A stretch of 64,000 nt of DNA from Monosporascus cannonballus (lineage: Eukaryota; Ascomycota; Sordariomycetes; Xylariales): NCBI GenBank assembly GCA_004154925.1, contig QJNS01000017.1, forward strand, positions 124,001-188,000, in the 5' to 3' direction. Shown piece by piece: positions 1 to 11,703 of the stretch (its first letter is position 1; every line of letters begins with the position of its first letter). The position numbers and the translations under genes were made by a program. The notes under the pieces are model-generated. The model worked only from the letters and a program-made list of their open reading frames with translations, had not been told where the DNA came from and did not search any database.

Positions 1-165
1 ATATGTTAAATAAATACGGAAAATTTATTAAAAGAAAAGAAAATCTTAAGGGCAAAATTTGTGGAAAAAGGAAATCGTGTCATAACCTAACGAGTTACGG
101 TTTCCAGAAACGGTTTGCCATAACCCAACCACGAGTGCGCGGTAAGGTAGGTCACGTAACGGATC
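1..165. other. AT-rich stretch, no gene seen
   Basis: Moderately AT-rich sequence leading into the 35 bp tandem repeat. A 74-codon open frame crosses it but runs into the repeat and resembles no protein I know, so I do not call a gene. Confidence 0.5.
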
Positions 166-270
166 ACCAATTTACTGGTGGTAAGCCAGTGAGCCGGATT
201 ACCAACTTACTAGTAGTAAGCCAGTAAGCCGGATCACCAACTTACTGGTGGTAAGCCAATAAGCCGGATC
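166..270. repeat. 3 x 35 bp tandem repeat with internal dyad
   Basis: Three head-to-tail units (166-200, 201-235, 236-270) differ by a few bases, mostly transitions. Each unit contains an inverted element of the form CTTAC-tggtg-GTAAG followed by AGCCGGAT, and a partial fourth end (GGATC) precedes the first unit. There are no spacers, so this is a minisatellite and not a CRISPR array. Confidence 0.9.
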
Positions 271-683
271 AAGATATATACGCTTATTATTCCCATAATT
301 TAGATAGCTTCAGCTTGCAATAACAATTCGTTACCCAAGGCACCTTTGGTATTACGAGACGTAATACGTTACTATATTTATTACTTAGTTTCCCACGATA
401 CTCCTGCTAACATAAACCCGTACGACTAAGGTTTAATAGTTGGTTAAACCGCCTAGCCGTCACACCTTGGCGTAATATATAAAAGTATATCAAAAATAGA
501 AACGAGCCAGCAGAGGCCTAAGCTAGCTGAGGTAACTTAGTGTTACGGTTGCACCTTATACCGCTACGCCACCAGGGCAAAAGATCGGTGGAATGATCGC
601 AATTGTAACAATCATCCTGGTGCTTACAGCTGCATATATACTGGAGCTCTTTACGGTAGACCAAGCCGTAACACTTAGCTACA
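271..683. other. Gene-free intergenic sequence
   Basis: Only short open frames are present, none resembling a protein family. The composition is intermediate between the gene-rich centre and the RIP-altered right end. Confidence 0.45.
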
Positions 684-814
684 GCTGTATTTACGTGTAT
701 AAAAGGAGGGTTCGTTACTCTCACCTTTTATCTAGAATCTTTTAAAGGTTATGTAACCTGTTAAACACACTTTTCTTCAGTTATATACTTCTATATGTGA
801 TATCAAAGTCTCAT
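684..814. repeat. Dispersed repeat copy A (LTR-like end), RIP-like mutated
   Basis: This segment aligns by eye with 28959-29079. Shared blocks are GGAGGGTTC, an AACCTGTTAA core, TTCAGTTATAT and a terminal GTCTCAYA. Many differences are transitions, with copy A carrying the A/T version (for example TATGTAACC against CAGGCAACC). The terminal CACA/CATA in the partner copy suggests the 3-prime end of an LTR, but I could not find a matching TG start or a target duplication. Confidence 0.6.
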
Positions 815-1659
815 ACTTACAATAAAGCGTTGTTAGAATTTGTCAGATCTGAAAAAGTGGGACCGCACTACTATGGCTAGACATTATCAGATCTCATAGA
901 ATTAAGTATTCGAAGTCAGATTAAGATTTTGCCTTTAAAATTAATTGTTTAAAAGTCAGTTATATAAAACATAGCATACAGCAAACGTTTAGCATATTGA
1001 GTCGAATGGGACGTCATTATACATAGGGGAACACAATGATCATAAATTATCCCGGACTGCAGCTATAGAATGTCGTATATTTTCGATTGTCTTACCCTTT
1101 AACTACTAAGTATACAGTTAGTGGTTCACCTGCCGCAGTGCATATTACTAATGCGACCACCCCTATTACATCCCGCAGTCGAGTTAACCATGACACAAAC
1201 CCGTTGCATTTGACAGCCCCGCGATCCGGTGTAGCCGCACGGCATCCGGAATGGGAAAGGTGTTGAGAATATAACTCAATTTAAGACCTCCGAGAAAGTC
1301 TTTAATTTTCAGCTGTTACAAAGTACCGTTGCACCATCATCAAAGACGGCCAATTTCCTAATTCACTAGATGACGGATATAACGACCCCACTTAGCCGGA
1401 GGATTTCCGATAGCAAGGGGGAGGGCCGCTTACCAACCGACCTTCATATCAAAAGCATGGCGGTTCATAAATTCGCAGCTGACATTTTACACTGACACTT
1501 CCGGGGGTTACCAGCTCCAGTCCTCGCGTCTTGTTCGCTTTTAAACACTTTATGATATCGTTGTCATTCTCTACGCTTATGTCGAACTCGAGCTCCGCCC
1601 TTTACTAATTAACCCCTTACGTGTCCTACGTCATTCATCTACCATTCAATACTGGAGCT
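815..1659. other. Intergenic region upstream of the MFS gene
   Basis: No coding sequence recognised. Around 851-900 a short block (TATGGCTAGACATTATCAG) resembles 25206-25246 (TATGGCCGGACACGATCAG), a possible second dispersed repeat. The promoter of the MFS gene presumably lies in the last few hundred bases, but no convincing TATA box is visible. Confidence 0.45.
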
Positions 1660-3706
1660 ATGAGGGACGACGCCTCACTCCGGGAAGATGTGACTTCGAC
1701 GGAAGAGACACCTCTCATCCGATCAGGAGCCAGCTCTCCCTCGCCTTTAAGCGACAGGTCCTCCACGAGTTCCGAGATCTACCGGGACACCGGCCATGAC
1801 TTGGACGTGCCGAACCAGAAAGTTGGGCAGGGCCGTGCTGCTGCCATCCTACTCAATTTCTACATGCTAATCTTCTTGCAAGGTATTGTTGCTGCTCGTG
1901 GATACTCTATTGCTTTAACGGAATCTGACGCTAACGGCCACAAGCTAGTAACATGAGCGGGATGACGATGGCACAGAGCGTCATAACCGCAGAGCTAGAC
2001 GCGTACGAGAAGACATCCTGGTTTACCTCGTCATTTCTCATTGCGCTCTCAAGCTGTGCGCCTCTTGCTGGCCGCCTAGCCTCCATATTCTCCCCGCGGT
2101 CCATAGTGCTCGCCTCGTCCTTGTGAGTCGGAACCTGAATTCTCCCTCGGGATCGACGAGTCTGCCTCCCAGTTTGTGCGTCTTTGTGCCTTGTATCTGA
2201 TTTCTTTAAACATATTCCACTCTGCCGGTAGTCAGCACTGACCCTGGACTCCTAGGCTTTTCGCAATTGGCAGCCTCGTCACATCCCAGGCGCATGCGTT
2301 TTGGGTTTTTATCGTGGGGCGGGTTATCGCGGGTGTCAGAGGTGCGGCTATTAATAAGCAGCCACACTACCCTCAACTCCCCCTGAATTCCCGCGTATTG
2401 TCGTGGATTCCTCATTGGGCCTAGCTTGGCATCCAATATCTCAAATATGGCGTATGTCTGATTAGAGACCCTGGTCACTGACTCTGGATGGGGCAGTGGT
2501 GCTGGCGGTCATCCTCGTGCTCGAACTGACGACCAAGAGGAGGCGAGGCCTCTTCATCGGCTTGGTAAATGCCGGTGTCACTAGTGGCGTGAGCCTTGGC
2601 GCCGTCGTCTTTGGGGCTCTGATATCATCTACCGGTTGGGTAAGTCGCCAATATTAGCCCCCCTAAGCACCTGTCGTCTGACACAACTCCCATGCAGAGA
2701 GCGCTTTTCTACGCCCAAGTTCCTATAAGCGCGGTAGCTGGCCTCGGGGTATATCTTAGCGTAAGCATGTCTTGAGTTCCACGCCCCCTCCCCCTTTTTA
2801 GCCTGTCTCGGGAGCAGAAAACCTCTGTTCTGGCTGGAACCCTGTCACTTGCCTCTTGAGACATGATCGAATTACGCCCGTTACTCCTAAGCACAGTCAA
2901 GGTTGTGGTTGCTGACATATACGATAGATACCTAAGTCTTTCACCTCAGGACAGAACTCAGACGAGGGTTCGCTGAGTAAGAAATTGAAGAACATCGACT
3001 ACCTGGGTGCAATCTTTCTGGTAAGCCAACCAATCATACCTCAGGCTTCGGACACAACTGATATTGTCCGCAGACTGGCGCCATCGTGTTCTTTCTCTAC
3101 GGCCTGTCGGAGACCATCACGGCAACGCCCCTGCTGCTGTCCCTCGCCACGCTCGCCATCTTCGTCCTCGTCGAGTACAAGGTGGCGGCGGACCCCATCA
3201 TCCCACCGGCGATCCTCGAGAACCGCGGCACGCTGCTGTCGTGCGTCGCGCAGCTGGGGCTCATGGCGGCGCAGTGGGCGGTGCTGTTCTACACGCCGAT
3301 GGCGGCGCTCGCGGTGCGGGGCTTCGCGCCGGCGGCGGCGGGCGGCATCCTGGTGCCGACGAACCTGGGGTTCGGCGTCGGCGGCGTCCTGGTCGGCCAC
3401 CTTCACGTGCGGCGCGCGGGTAGCTTCTGGGCCGCGTGCCTGGCGTCGGTGGCGCTGTTCGGCGCGAGCCTGCTGGCGCTCGCGCTCGCCTTGTCGGCGG
3501 ACCCGCCCTCCCCCTTCGCCCTCCCCCTCCTCGTCGTCTTCTGCAACGGCTTCGCCGGCAGCTTCGGCAGCGCCGTCGGCGGCGGCGTCTTCACGCGCAC
3601 GCTGCGCGCGCGCCTCGAGGAAGGGTTCCGCGCCCTCGACGGAATCGGAGACGGAGAGCTACTGAGCCCGGACCGCCGTCGGCTCGTCCGAGCCGGCTCG
3701 GGATGA
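1660..3706 (+). CDS. MFS transporter (14-TM DHA2/Vba-like family), 7 exons, possibly defective
   Basis: Predicted polytopic membrane transporter of the major facilitator superfamily; the substrate is unknown. Exons read by frame are 1660-1882, 1945-2122, 2256-2341, 2497-2639, 2698-2760, 2955-3020 and 3074-3706, giving about 463 residues. Recognisable pieces are an acidic N-terminus, SNMSGMTMAQS (TM1), a TSWFTSSFLIALSSCAPLAGR helix-loop, GRVIAGV, ELTTKRRRGLFIGLVN and late glycine/alanine-rich helices. The start is the first ATG at 1660; a longer in-frame open stretch upstream lacks an ATG. Odd points: relatives have roughly 550-600 residues, and here VVFCNG runs directly into FAGSFGSAVGGG, where I remember family members having about one more helix between them. 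The C-terminal helix is also absent. It may be a shortened allele or a decaying gene. Exon 7 is much more GC-rich than exons 1-6. Confidence 0.8.
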
Positions 3707-4099
3707 GGAGCAGGATGAGAGCGCTGCCCCATACGGCGCGTATAGTAGTGGTTCGGAAAGACAGTGACGATGCCCTTGTATCATAATCGTACGTTTGCTA
3801 GATTATAATAGACGAAGAGCTCTTTTGGACCTCGAATTGCGGATTATGGCATCAGACACTTCCCGATCTCTTTGCCAACTCTTTTCTTATATTTCATTAT
3901 AGCCTGCCCTCGTGTAAGACTCCACTACCTCTAAAGAGTCGGAATACTCTCCTGGCACTGGTCATCATAATAGCATACAAGGCACCACATGCATAAGCAC
4001 AAACATATCGCTCTAATCAAGACTCATCCCCATCGACGCGCTCCCAGAACTCCAACGCCTCTGGTGAACAATGGCGTCAGGCCATATGTCCTTGTTGCT
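3707..4099. other. Intergenic, convergent gene ends
   Basis: Spacer between the 3-prime ends of the MFS gene and the DUF3684 gene. I see no gene here, only expected 3-prime UTR sequence. Confidence 0.5.
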
Positions 4100-7000
4100 C
4101 TACCATTCCCTGTAAGGAGGGGGCGCCTCGGAAGGCGTCGCTGCCTGCACTGCCACTTGTGACTCCGCTTGGCTCTGAGCCGACGTGGCACCTTCGATCT
4201 GCTTGACCCTCATCATCATCTTCTGGAAGTACTGCTGGACGAAAGACTCACTACCAGGCCAATTAGTCAGCAAATAACAATAGAAGCAACGTTTACCAAG
4301 GGCGGGGAAGTAAAGTACTCACGTATAGAAGCTGTGCTGCGAATCATGCGACTTGACGATGTTATGGGCCAGCTCGTGGGCGAGGACGACCCACCACCAG
4401 ACGGTGGCCTCGGCGCGCTTCTCGCCGCTGCCGCTGCCGCTGGCGAGGACATGCTGCGCGTGCAGCTGCAGGAAGAAGCGGAGGTTGCAGAAGAGGCTGC
4501 CGTCGCGGTTGAAGGCGACGGTGCCGCCGCTCGTGTTGTAGAAGATGTGCAGCGCCGTTGCCTTGACCGAGTAGATGTCGCCGACGTCCCGGACGAGCGC
4601 CGCAAAGGCGTTGATGGCGCGGTGGTTCGCCGCCAGGAACTGCGCAGTGTCGATCCCGTCGGTCCTGGAGACGAAGAACCGCATGCCGTTCGAGGCGTCC
4701 GCGGCGAACTCGAGGTCGTGCCCGGCGTTCTCGTCGCAGTATTCCGCCTGCTCAATAACGTCTTGTGTGGTCGGCGGAGCGAATAGCTTCGATGAATCGT
4801 GTGATCGAGTTGACTGGATCGCGTTGAGAAGATTCTGCTGGATCACCGCCGGATTCGTAACGCTGCCGTCGTCCTTGTCAGATCTCGACTTTGACGATGA
4901 CGACTCGGCAGGCGGGAGCTTGACCGGTTCGGGAGCCCGGTCGATGGACTTCCGAGACTGCTCATCTGCCCCATCCGACGTATCGAATCCAAACCGCTTG
5001 GAAAACCCCGAGAAGAGGCTCTTAGGTCTTCTGAATGGAGCTGGGTCAGGCAGACGAGGTGGTGATTTAGCGTCATCTGGAGATTCGAATCCACCGGGCA
5101 TACGAGGTGGTGGTGTCCGGTTATTCTCCCTAGCGGCAACCGCAGCAGCGGCAACCTGAGTCTGTTGCCTGAACTCCTGTTCCCTCTCCCTGATCCGAGC
5201 CTGCTCAGCGTCTAATGCTTTGCGCCTTTCTTCTTCGGCAATCCTAGCTTCAGCAGCCTTGGCTCTGAGAATACGGTCGACATTGTACCCGCGAGCTCTC
5301 AGGTCTAAGAGATCGAGCTTGAGGAACGGTTCGAAGAAGAAATAGGCTTGCTGACTAGGCCGGTTCAGGATGAGCTGGCACACAGCCTGGCCTACTTGGT
5401 ACATGTCTGGACGAGCAGATTCTGATGCCACATACAGAACCCACCCGCTGTGTGTCTTGGCACTTGCGGCAGATCGTTTCTCGATGTGCGACTGGCCGTG
5501 CCCACGAAGGGAACGACGGAGTGACACGGTCCGTACAGCCTCTACGCCGAGATTCTTCTCTAGCCACTTTGCGTCATGCTTGATAGCGTCGCGCGAGTGT
5601 CTAGCATATTCGTGAATGAAAAGCTTTGATCGTTCCAAAACATGTTTTCGTAGCCACACTGCACCCTCTTGCTTTGGGCTGTGTGGCCCAATCTTCAGAT
5701 CCTCCTGGACTGTGTTGGCAAGCGTTGGGGATCCCAGAGCCATATAGAATGATTCCAGAATATCTTCTTCCGGCGCGCACATGAGATGGTCTTTGAATAA
5801 TCGGTAGCTGATGTAGTCATCCAAGATGACTATCTGGTGGGGTGAAGCGAGTTGGTAGTGCCTGATCGGCGGTTCGTCTTCCTCCACATCCATCCCTTTT
5901 TCTTTGGAGGCAACACTTATCTCCTTGAAAGCCAGCAGGAACGGGGATGCCTTCATCTTCTTCCAAAGATCCTTATCTCTCTTAAGAGTCGACATATCTT
6001 CCGCTAGGGTCCTCAGGAGGTTTAGGTACTTGTCCGGACTCTGAAGGGCGCTGAGAAGCTTCGCCGGCTCATCCGCTGCGAGATGGGCAATTTCTAGCTT
6101 CGTTGGTTCGGTTTTTGACCCACATCTGAATAAGAATGCATTGGCGGCGGAACCAAAATCGACAAAGTCGAAAATGTCACCGTATAACAACGAACTTCCC
6201 AGGTAACACTGACGGGGACTTAAGTGGACTGAGCCGGCCTGATCTTTCTCGGAGCCTTTCGAAAGCCGTTTCGTTCTATAAACCGGCACAATAGGCGCGT
6301 CGCGAAGCTTAACGATGACGTTGTCCCCCAACTCGTTGATGCGGGTCGCAAAGTACTCGAACAACGTTACCGCTTCTCGTTGGCTTGATGGAGGCTTTCT
6401 AAGCAGGCGGCTAACACACTCAACGATAGGTGGGTCTGTGACGACCCCGAATTTGTTTGCATGCCCATGGAGCTCTTTCTTGAGAATATTAAATCCCAAG
6501 ACTGATGCTGACTCATTGGTGAAGCATCCGGACGGAGGGACAAGCTGTTTCGGGTTGCCCTGTAAAGGGAGAAATGCCTTATCAGTTGACGCGATATTGA
6601 AGGATACATAACCGTTACTGTGATGGAAAGCGATGAAGTAGTTCATTGCCTCATCGCGTAATGCCGGATCGGAAGAAGCCATCATGTCGACAAGCTCCGG
6701 AACGGTCGGGTATGGTCTTAAGCCCAAAGCTGTCAAGAACTTTCCCTCGGCCGAGCCAGGTCGCAAGCCTCCGGCTGGCCATTGTAATATCCGCAGATTG
6801 AGTTGCCGAAGTGCGGGTTTCGGTTCGAACAGCTCCGAAACCTTGTAAAGCTGGGAGGTTCCTTCCTTTGAAGCCTGGCCAGGGGGACCCGCCTCTGCTG
6901 GACAGATCCGAGACTCCTTAAGTTTCCTGAGATCGTCGCTGGGGATGTCGGCACGTACGGATGCTAGGTACTTTATCAATTCTACGTGGCTCCATTTCGG

Positions 7001-9475
7001 CTTCCCTGCGGCTTCGTCCTTTGGCGAAGGATTAAGCAAACGTTTGAAGATGGTGTCCAGGTCGAGAGTCTTCCTCACACCGATTGCCGACAGCATCTTG
7101 TCTTTGACCGCCGAACAACCCTCGACGGTTGGCAGATCATCGAACAGCTTGACAGACGGGAAAAAGGACTCCGTGGGCTTCCGCATACCTAACTTGGTCG
7201 GCATCACAGTGTGCGCTTGGAGTGAGGTTATGACAGTGTTTTTTGAGCTTTGGCTCAAGTTTTCCCAGTTTTTCGACAGAACGGTTAGAACCTGGGTCGC
7301 GAACTTTGGCGACTTCGTCAAATTCTGCTCGTCATATCTTCTGGATCCCGTCTCGAGTAAGAACCGTAACCAAGGGACAATCTCCAGGGTTTCCCAACCG
7401 AGAGCCTGCAAGTCTTTCGCCGCGCATTTGCTGGTGAATTCGAACGGAATCGTAGTGGGAGGAACTGGCAATCCGGCAGGTACCTTATTCGGGCTCAAGT
7501 AGTGCCTAATGTTTCCTAGAGCGATAATATCGCCCTGGCTACCCCCGTCTTCGCTAACGATAGCTACTGCAACATCAAGAAGGCTGTCTCTACTTGGAGC
7601 GTCCAGCTCACCGGAAGCGGCCTTCCCGCCAGCCCACTGGATGAAATGGATGAGCTGCTCCTTGTTGAGAGGCTTCCCAGCCAATTCATCTCGCACATCC
7701 TCTACCGTTATACTTGTAAGTAGAACGAACTCAGTTAGCTTTTGGACAAAGCCGGTATCCTTGAGCTCAGGCGGCACGACGGGTATGCCGTTAACAAATT
7801 TAGCGAGCTCTTCGGAGCCGAGGCGAACTTTCGTTGTAGGTAGCACACCTCTACTGCTATACACTTCGATGAACGGCTTCTTATACGAAGTCCAGAAGGC
7901 TTCCTCGATGATCTGTGAGACATGGGCGCTCGGGGTCGAGTCACCGAATGTAAATGCGTTAAGTACGTGCCTTGCTTCTGCCATGTGCTTGGCAATTACG
8001 GAGGCAATATCAGTACCAGGTGCCTCAGAAGAACGCTGAACCTTCTGCTGCAGCTCGGCCATTTCGTGAGTGAAAGCGATACGTGTCATGATGCCAGCAG
8101 CTCGGAGCATCTCGATGTTCCACGTTCTAACCCATCTCGCATTCAAGTCGATAGCCTCTCTTTCGACGGTAGGAATAACCGAAGGAGCTGATATATGTAG
8201 GCCCGCACCGGTAGTCTGGGTAGTCGGGAAACCGATAAAGATTCGACCGCCTGGTTTCTTGCTTGGCAATACTGAAGCGAACACATAAATAGCCTTGGAG
8301 AGGGCGTTCGAACTCCCAGAGCTCTCGGATGCTCGAGTCTCATCATACGAAGACGTCAAGATGGACAGCTTCGCGACCTTTGGCGGGGGTTTCTTAGTTG
8401 CTCTCTCCAGCTCTGCTGCGAAACTTGACGCAATGGAGGTCTTGATAGCCGCCGTCGTCACTCTCAAGAAGATACTCGAGTTAGAGACGGCAGTGATATC
8501 CTCGGATATTGCTTCTTGAGCCGCCTTTTCTTCTCTCGCAGCCTTGGCGCTTTTTGATGTTGCAGAGGACGCAGTAAGTCTTGAGAAGAAGCTTCGGAGA
8601 GACGGCATCTCTGTAGTACCGCTTAGACCATACGACTCGCCAGTTTTGGTGGTCGCCGTAGCCTGCGGCTTCCAACCGACGGCACTCATATAAACGGCGT
8701 CGATTTGAGCACTGGCGCGTTCAGCACTCTGTACCTTCATGAGGCGTTCCTTGGTTGTTGTATCCACATCTCGCGATAGTGCTACCTGGGCACTGGGGCT
8801 GGACTTTTTGTGGAGGGCGAGGATCTTGTAGTCGTCTATCCAGAATTCAATATGCTCGAGCGCCACGAACGTTAAGCTCGTGGCCAAGAACTGGCTTACA
8901 GACAGCAAATTAGGTAATGTCGTCGTCGTGTTTCTATAGTCTAAGACGAAAGCTGTGTCGGAGCTGCACTGGTCTTCCGGAAGCTGTAGCTTCCTAGTGA
9001 AGAGGGCATTTCCCTTCCAATAGAACGCCATGGCTTCGGACCCGGAACTGACAAAAGGCTCCTCGCAGTCAGCAAAGACGCTGTAGAAGCCCACACCAAA
9101 AGCACCAATCTTGGTTTCGTCCGGATTTCCTTCGGCTATCCTCTTCAGCCTGCCCCAGTCCGTCTTTGTGAATGTCTGGCCATTATTCTGGACGACGAGC
9201 CGCCGCAGGGTATGGTTCGTGAGAATATGCTTTAGGATCTCGGATCGGTCTGTCGTTGATGGCAGAGGGACCTGAGTGGACGGCAATGTCTCCCATTTAA
9301 TCTTGACGGTGGTTGCTTGCGCATCGGCGGCATTCTGGATCAGCTCACGAAGTGTTGTCCATTCTCCCGAATACCTAGCAAGGACTTTGTCTATCAAGGC
9401 ACGCGTATCGACGGTGACGGCTTCTTCGTCTTCCCCATCCCGCAGAGCAGCGGCCCGAAGGCGCCCGTAGTCCAT
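4100..9475 (-). CDS. DUF3684-family GHKL/HSP90-type ATPase with C-terminal HEXXH motif
   Basis: Giant cytosolic or nuclear-type protein of about 1767 residues, with two exons (9475-4323 and 4250-4100; intron 4251-4322). The N-terminus is an HSP90/histidine-kinase-like ATPase fold: RELIQNAADA (residues 43-52, the N-box Glu/Asn/Asp) and IGAFGVGFYSVF, a G2-type loop. The canonical DxGxG aspartate region reads VVQNNG, so the first glycine box is altered. The middle is a long conserved region typical of fungal DUF3684 proteins. Residues around 1330-1560 contain a charged coiled coil (KAAEARIAEEERRKALDAEQ) and a Pro/Ser-rich linker. The last 120 residues contain WVVLAHELAHNIVKSHDSQH, an HEXXH zincin-like signature, and the short last exon completes the protein, ending PPPYREW. 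The start was chosen at MDYGRLRAAAL because family members begin this way; the frame is open 34 codons further upstream. Cellular role unknown. Confidence 0.88.
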
Positions 9476-10471
9476 ACCGACTGTCTGTAGTAGCGTGGTC
9501 CTCGATACGTCGCCGTCGTCTATCCAGGTAATAATTTGCGATCGAAGAAGAATTAATAATCGCAAGACAGCACGCAAATCGGCCCCTGAGTGGCTTGGAC
9601 TGTAAGTGAGAAGACGAATTGACTTTTGTAGTGTTTGTTATGACAATGGCAAAATAGCTCTAAAGCTTATGCAATCTCATGATTCGCGGCTGACGAACAT
9701 CTATGATATAGAGACCGGACGAATCAGTACAAAAACGCCTAGAAAATTCTATAATGGGAAGAGAAAGAGAAGAAAAGGTTGTAGATGAGAAAGAAGTACC
9801 CTCAAAAGACAAGATGGTGATTACATCTGATATACAGGTGGATGCACACAAGTCTTCAATACAAGGCAGCCAACTCGACACTTTGTAGCTTTCGGGGGCG
9901 ATGATGCATGTCTTCGCCCCCTAGGATACTCTAGAACCGCCCCAGCATATCCCACTAGTAGCACCCAGAACACCGCGCCCTATCGGTTAACTCCACTAAA
10001 GTCCGGTGGCGCCCCCCCGCCACCCTAACTACGCCTAGCTAGTGGTTCCTATATGCATTACCACCTGCAGGGACGACGCAGTTTTCCTGGCTGCCTGATG
10101 ATGGATACATACATGTGCATGGAGGCGATTTTTTTTTAATATATCTCCTATTGGACCAGCTAGGCGCCATGCCCCTATTCCTCCTACCCAATCCAGAAGT
10201 ATCTTCCTCTGGAATACCCGTCGTGCATTACGATAATGTTCTGAAATTATCCGCGCATACGCTCCCAGAGCATTTTAGAGCCAAGGTGAACATTGGTGAG
10301 AAACTTGACGATGGCAACATTTGCTGTAATTGGGTCAAATCCATCGTCGACTGAGCGATGGCTCATATGGCAAGGGGTATCATTCTGACCTCTTATCAGG
10401 ATAAGAGAGGGTTATGGACACAGTTACGAACGTGATAGTTGTAAACAAAAATCATACAAGCCCTCCTAAGG
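9476..10471. other. Intergenic, about 1 kb, no gene seen
   Basis: This lies between the divergent start of the DUF3684 gene and the 3-prime end of the MMtag gene. A 79-codon open frame at 10115-10354 has no recognisable domain, no matching neighbours and unconvincing codon use, so I left it out. There is a C-rich patch near 9950-10030 and a T-run at 10130. Confidence 0.45.
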
Positions 10472-11239
10472 TCAATGGCGGTCCCTCGATGCGCTCCTTT
10501 GCCGAGGATGCTGCGGACTTCTGCTGCGTTGCCTATCACGTGATCTTGGACGTCGGCGCTCCCTGTGGTCCTTCCTCGAATCGTGTCTGTCGAGACTGCG
10601 ACTACGACTTCGCTCCCGTCGGTGATGCATTCTGCGGCGCTCGCTATCATCCCCGTCATCGCGATACCCGCCTGGTCTTCTCTGATCATCCCTGTCACCC
10701 CTTGATCGATGAACATGGCCCTCATTCCGCCCCCTCGGTGATCTGTCACGCCGTCTGTCCCGACTTCGGCTCCTGTTTCTATGTCTTTTCCGATGCTGTC
10801 TCTCGGAATCGTCGTGGTGCCGCGATTTTCTCCTGTCACTCTCGCGCTTTCCATCACCGCCATTTGCCGTTGCGGGTTCGCCACCCGTTAGACCCCGACC
10901 CTGGCCGACATCAACAGAATTCGCGCCCGTAGCATTCTTCGGCGCAACAGGTAAACCCAGAGCGCGAGCTAGGGCTTCCTCCTCCATTTCCTTGATTTTC
11001 CTGATCTCCTCCTGCCGCTCGCGCGCGGCCTTCTCTTCCGCCGTCTCGGTGGATGAGCCGGCGTTCTCATCGGCCTTGGCGTACCAAGTTAGGTCCTTGC
11101 CCTTTGCCCAGCGACCGACGGGGGCTTTCAGACTGTGGCCGAGGTAGTTCTCGCGGTGGTTGGAGGCTGCGACGTCCTCCCATTTGAAATTGACGCCACC
11201 GCGCGACCCCGATTTGCGGATGCTCGAGACGAGATCCAT
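10472..11239 (-). CDS. MMtag/kinase-phosphorylation-domain protein (MMTAG2 homologue), RS-rich
   Basis: Predicted nuclear protein of 255 residues. The N-terminus carries the conserved MMtag domain: GGVNFKWEDVAASNHRENYL followed by GHSLKAPVGRWAKGKDLTWY (about residues 13-52), characteristic of the multiple myeloma tumour-associated protein 2 family. A short charged helix (EEKAARERQEEIRKIKEMEEEA) ends in the motif ALARALGLP. The C-terminal half is low-complexity Arg/Ser/Asp/His with many RS and SR dipeptides, as in splicing-associated proteins. Start: the ATG giving MDLVSSIRK; an in-frame upstream ATG exists 20 codons earlier but adds an unlike sequence. Role inferred from the family as RNA-processing related; the biochemical function is unclear. 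It is divergent from MED6. Confidence 0.85.
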   Translation of the reverse strand: MDLVSSIRKSGSRGGVNFKWEDVAASNHRENYLGHSLKAPVGRWAKGKDLTWYAKADENAGSSTETAEEKAARERQEEIRKIKEMEEEALARALGLPVAPKNATGANSVDVGQGRGLTGGEPATANGGDGKRESDRRKSRHHDDSERQHRKRHRNRSRSRDRRRDRSPRGRNEGHVHRSRGDRDDQRRPGGYRDDGDDSERRRMHHRRERSRSRSLDRHDSRKDHRERRRPRSRDRQRSRSPQHPRQRSASRDRH

Positions 11240-11703
11240 TTTTATAATGCGGTGGGTACGAAATACAAGTCTGATATAGCCTCTGCGCGTGGAGATCAAT
11301 TGTAGGATCTGCTCTGATTTTCAGGGAGCTAAGTCAGCTCGACGGGGCCTCTTTGCTCTGTTCCCGTCAATGAATGTGGTTTCGGGGTTGGAGAATGTGA
11401 AAGGAAAGGCGAGGTACGTAACGAGGCTGAATGCACTTCCCAACATTACATAAACAACGATATCAGCTTATCATCTTATCAGGTACCTATAAGCTAGCGG
11501 GTAAGCCCCACTTTACACAGCACCTGCAGTACAAGGGTCCCCTGTATGACGAACGACTTCTTTGCAGTTCCTTGTCGCTGCATCCTCCAACCTCAAACTC
11601 CCAACTTCTATACGCCAACGAGAGGAGGTCAATTACCGCACGAAGTACACATCCTTCGATAATAATAGGCAGCGGCACGAAGGACAAAAAGGCCACAACC
11701 ACA
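11240..11703. promoter_or_regulatory. Divergent promoter region MMtag gene / MED6
   Basis: 464 bp separating two divergent start codons, so it must hold both promoters. No TATA box is obvious. An open frame continues upstream of the MED6 ATG, but its translation is unlike the family. Confidence 0.5.

Noticed and set aside
166..270. Three direct repeats as a CRISPR array
   Set aside because: The units are directly adjacent with no spacers, and the genome is fungal.
3403..3732. Minus-strand open frame in the GC-rich MFS exon
   Set aside because: It is a shadow of the plus-strand MFS exon, with only Pro/Arg/Ser low-complexity translation.
4169..4786. 205-codon plus-strand frame over the DUF3684 C-terminus
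   Set aside because: Antisense shadow; the minus strand has the HEXXH-containing conserved protein.
9476..9577. Upstream extension of the DUF3684 frame (34 codons)
   Set aside because: The conserved family start MDYGRLRAAAL is preferred; the extension looks like 5-prime UTR.
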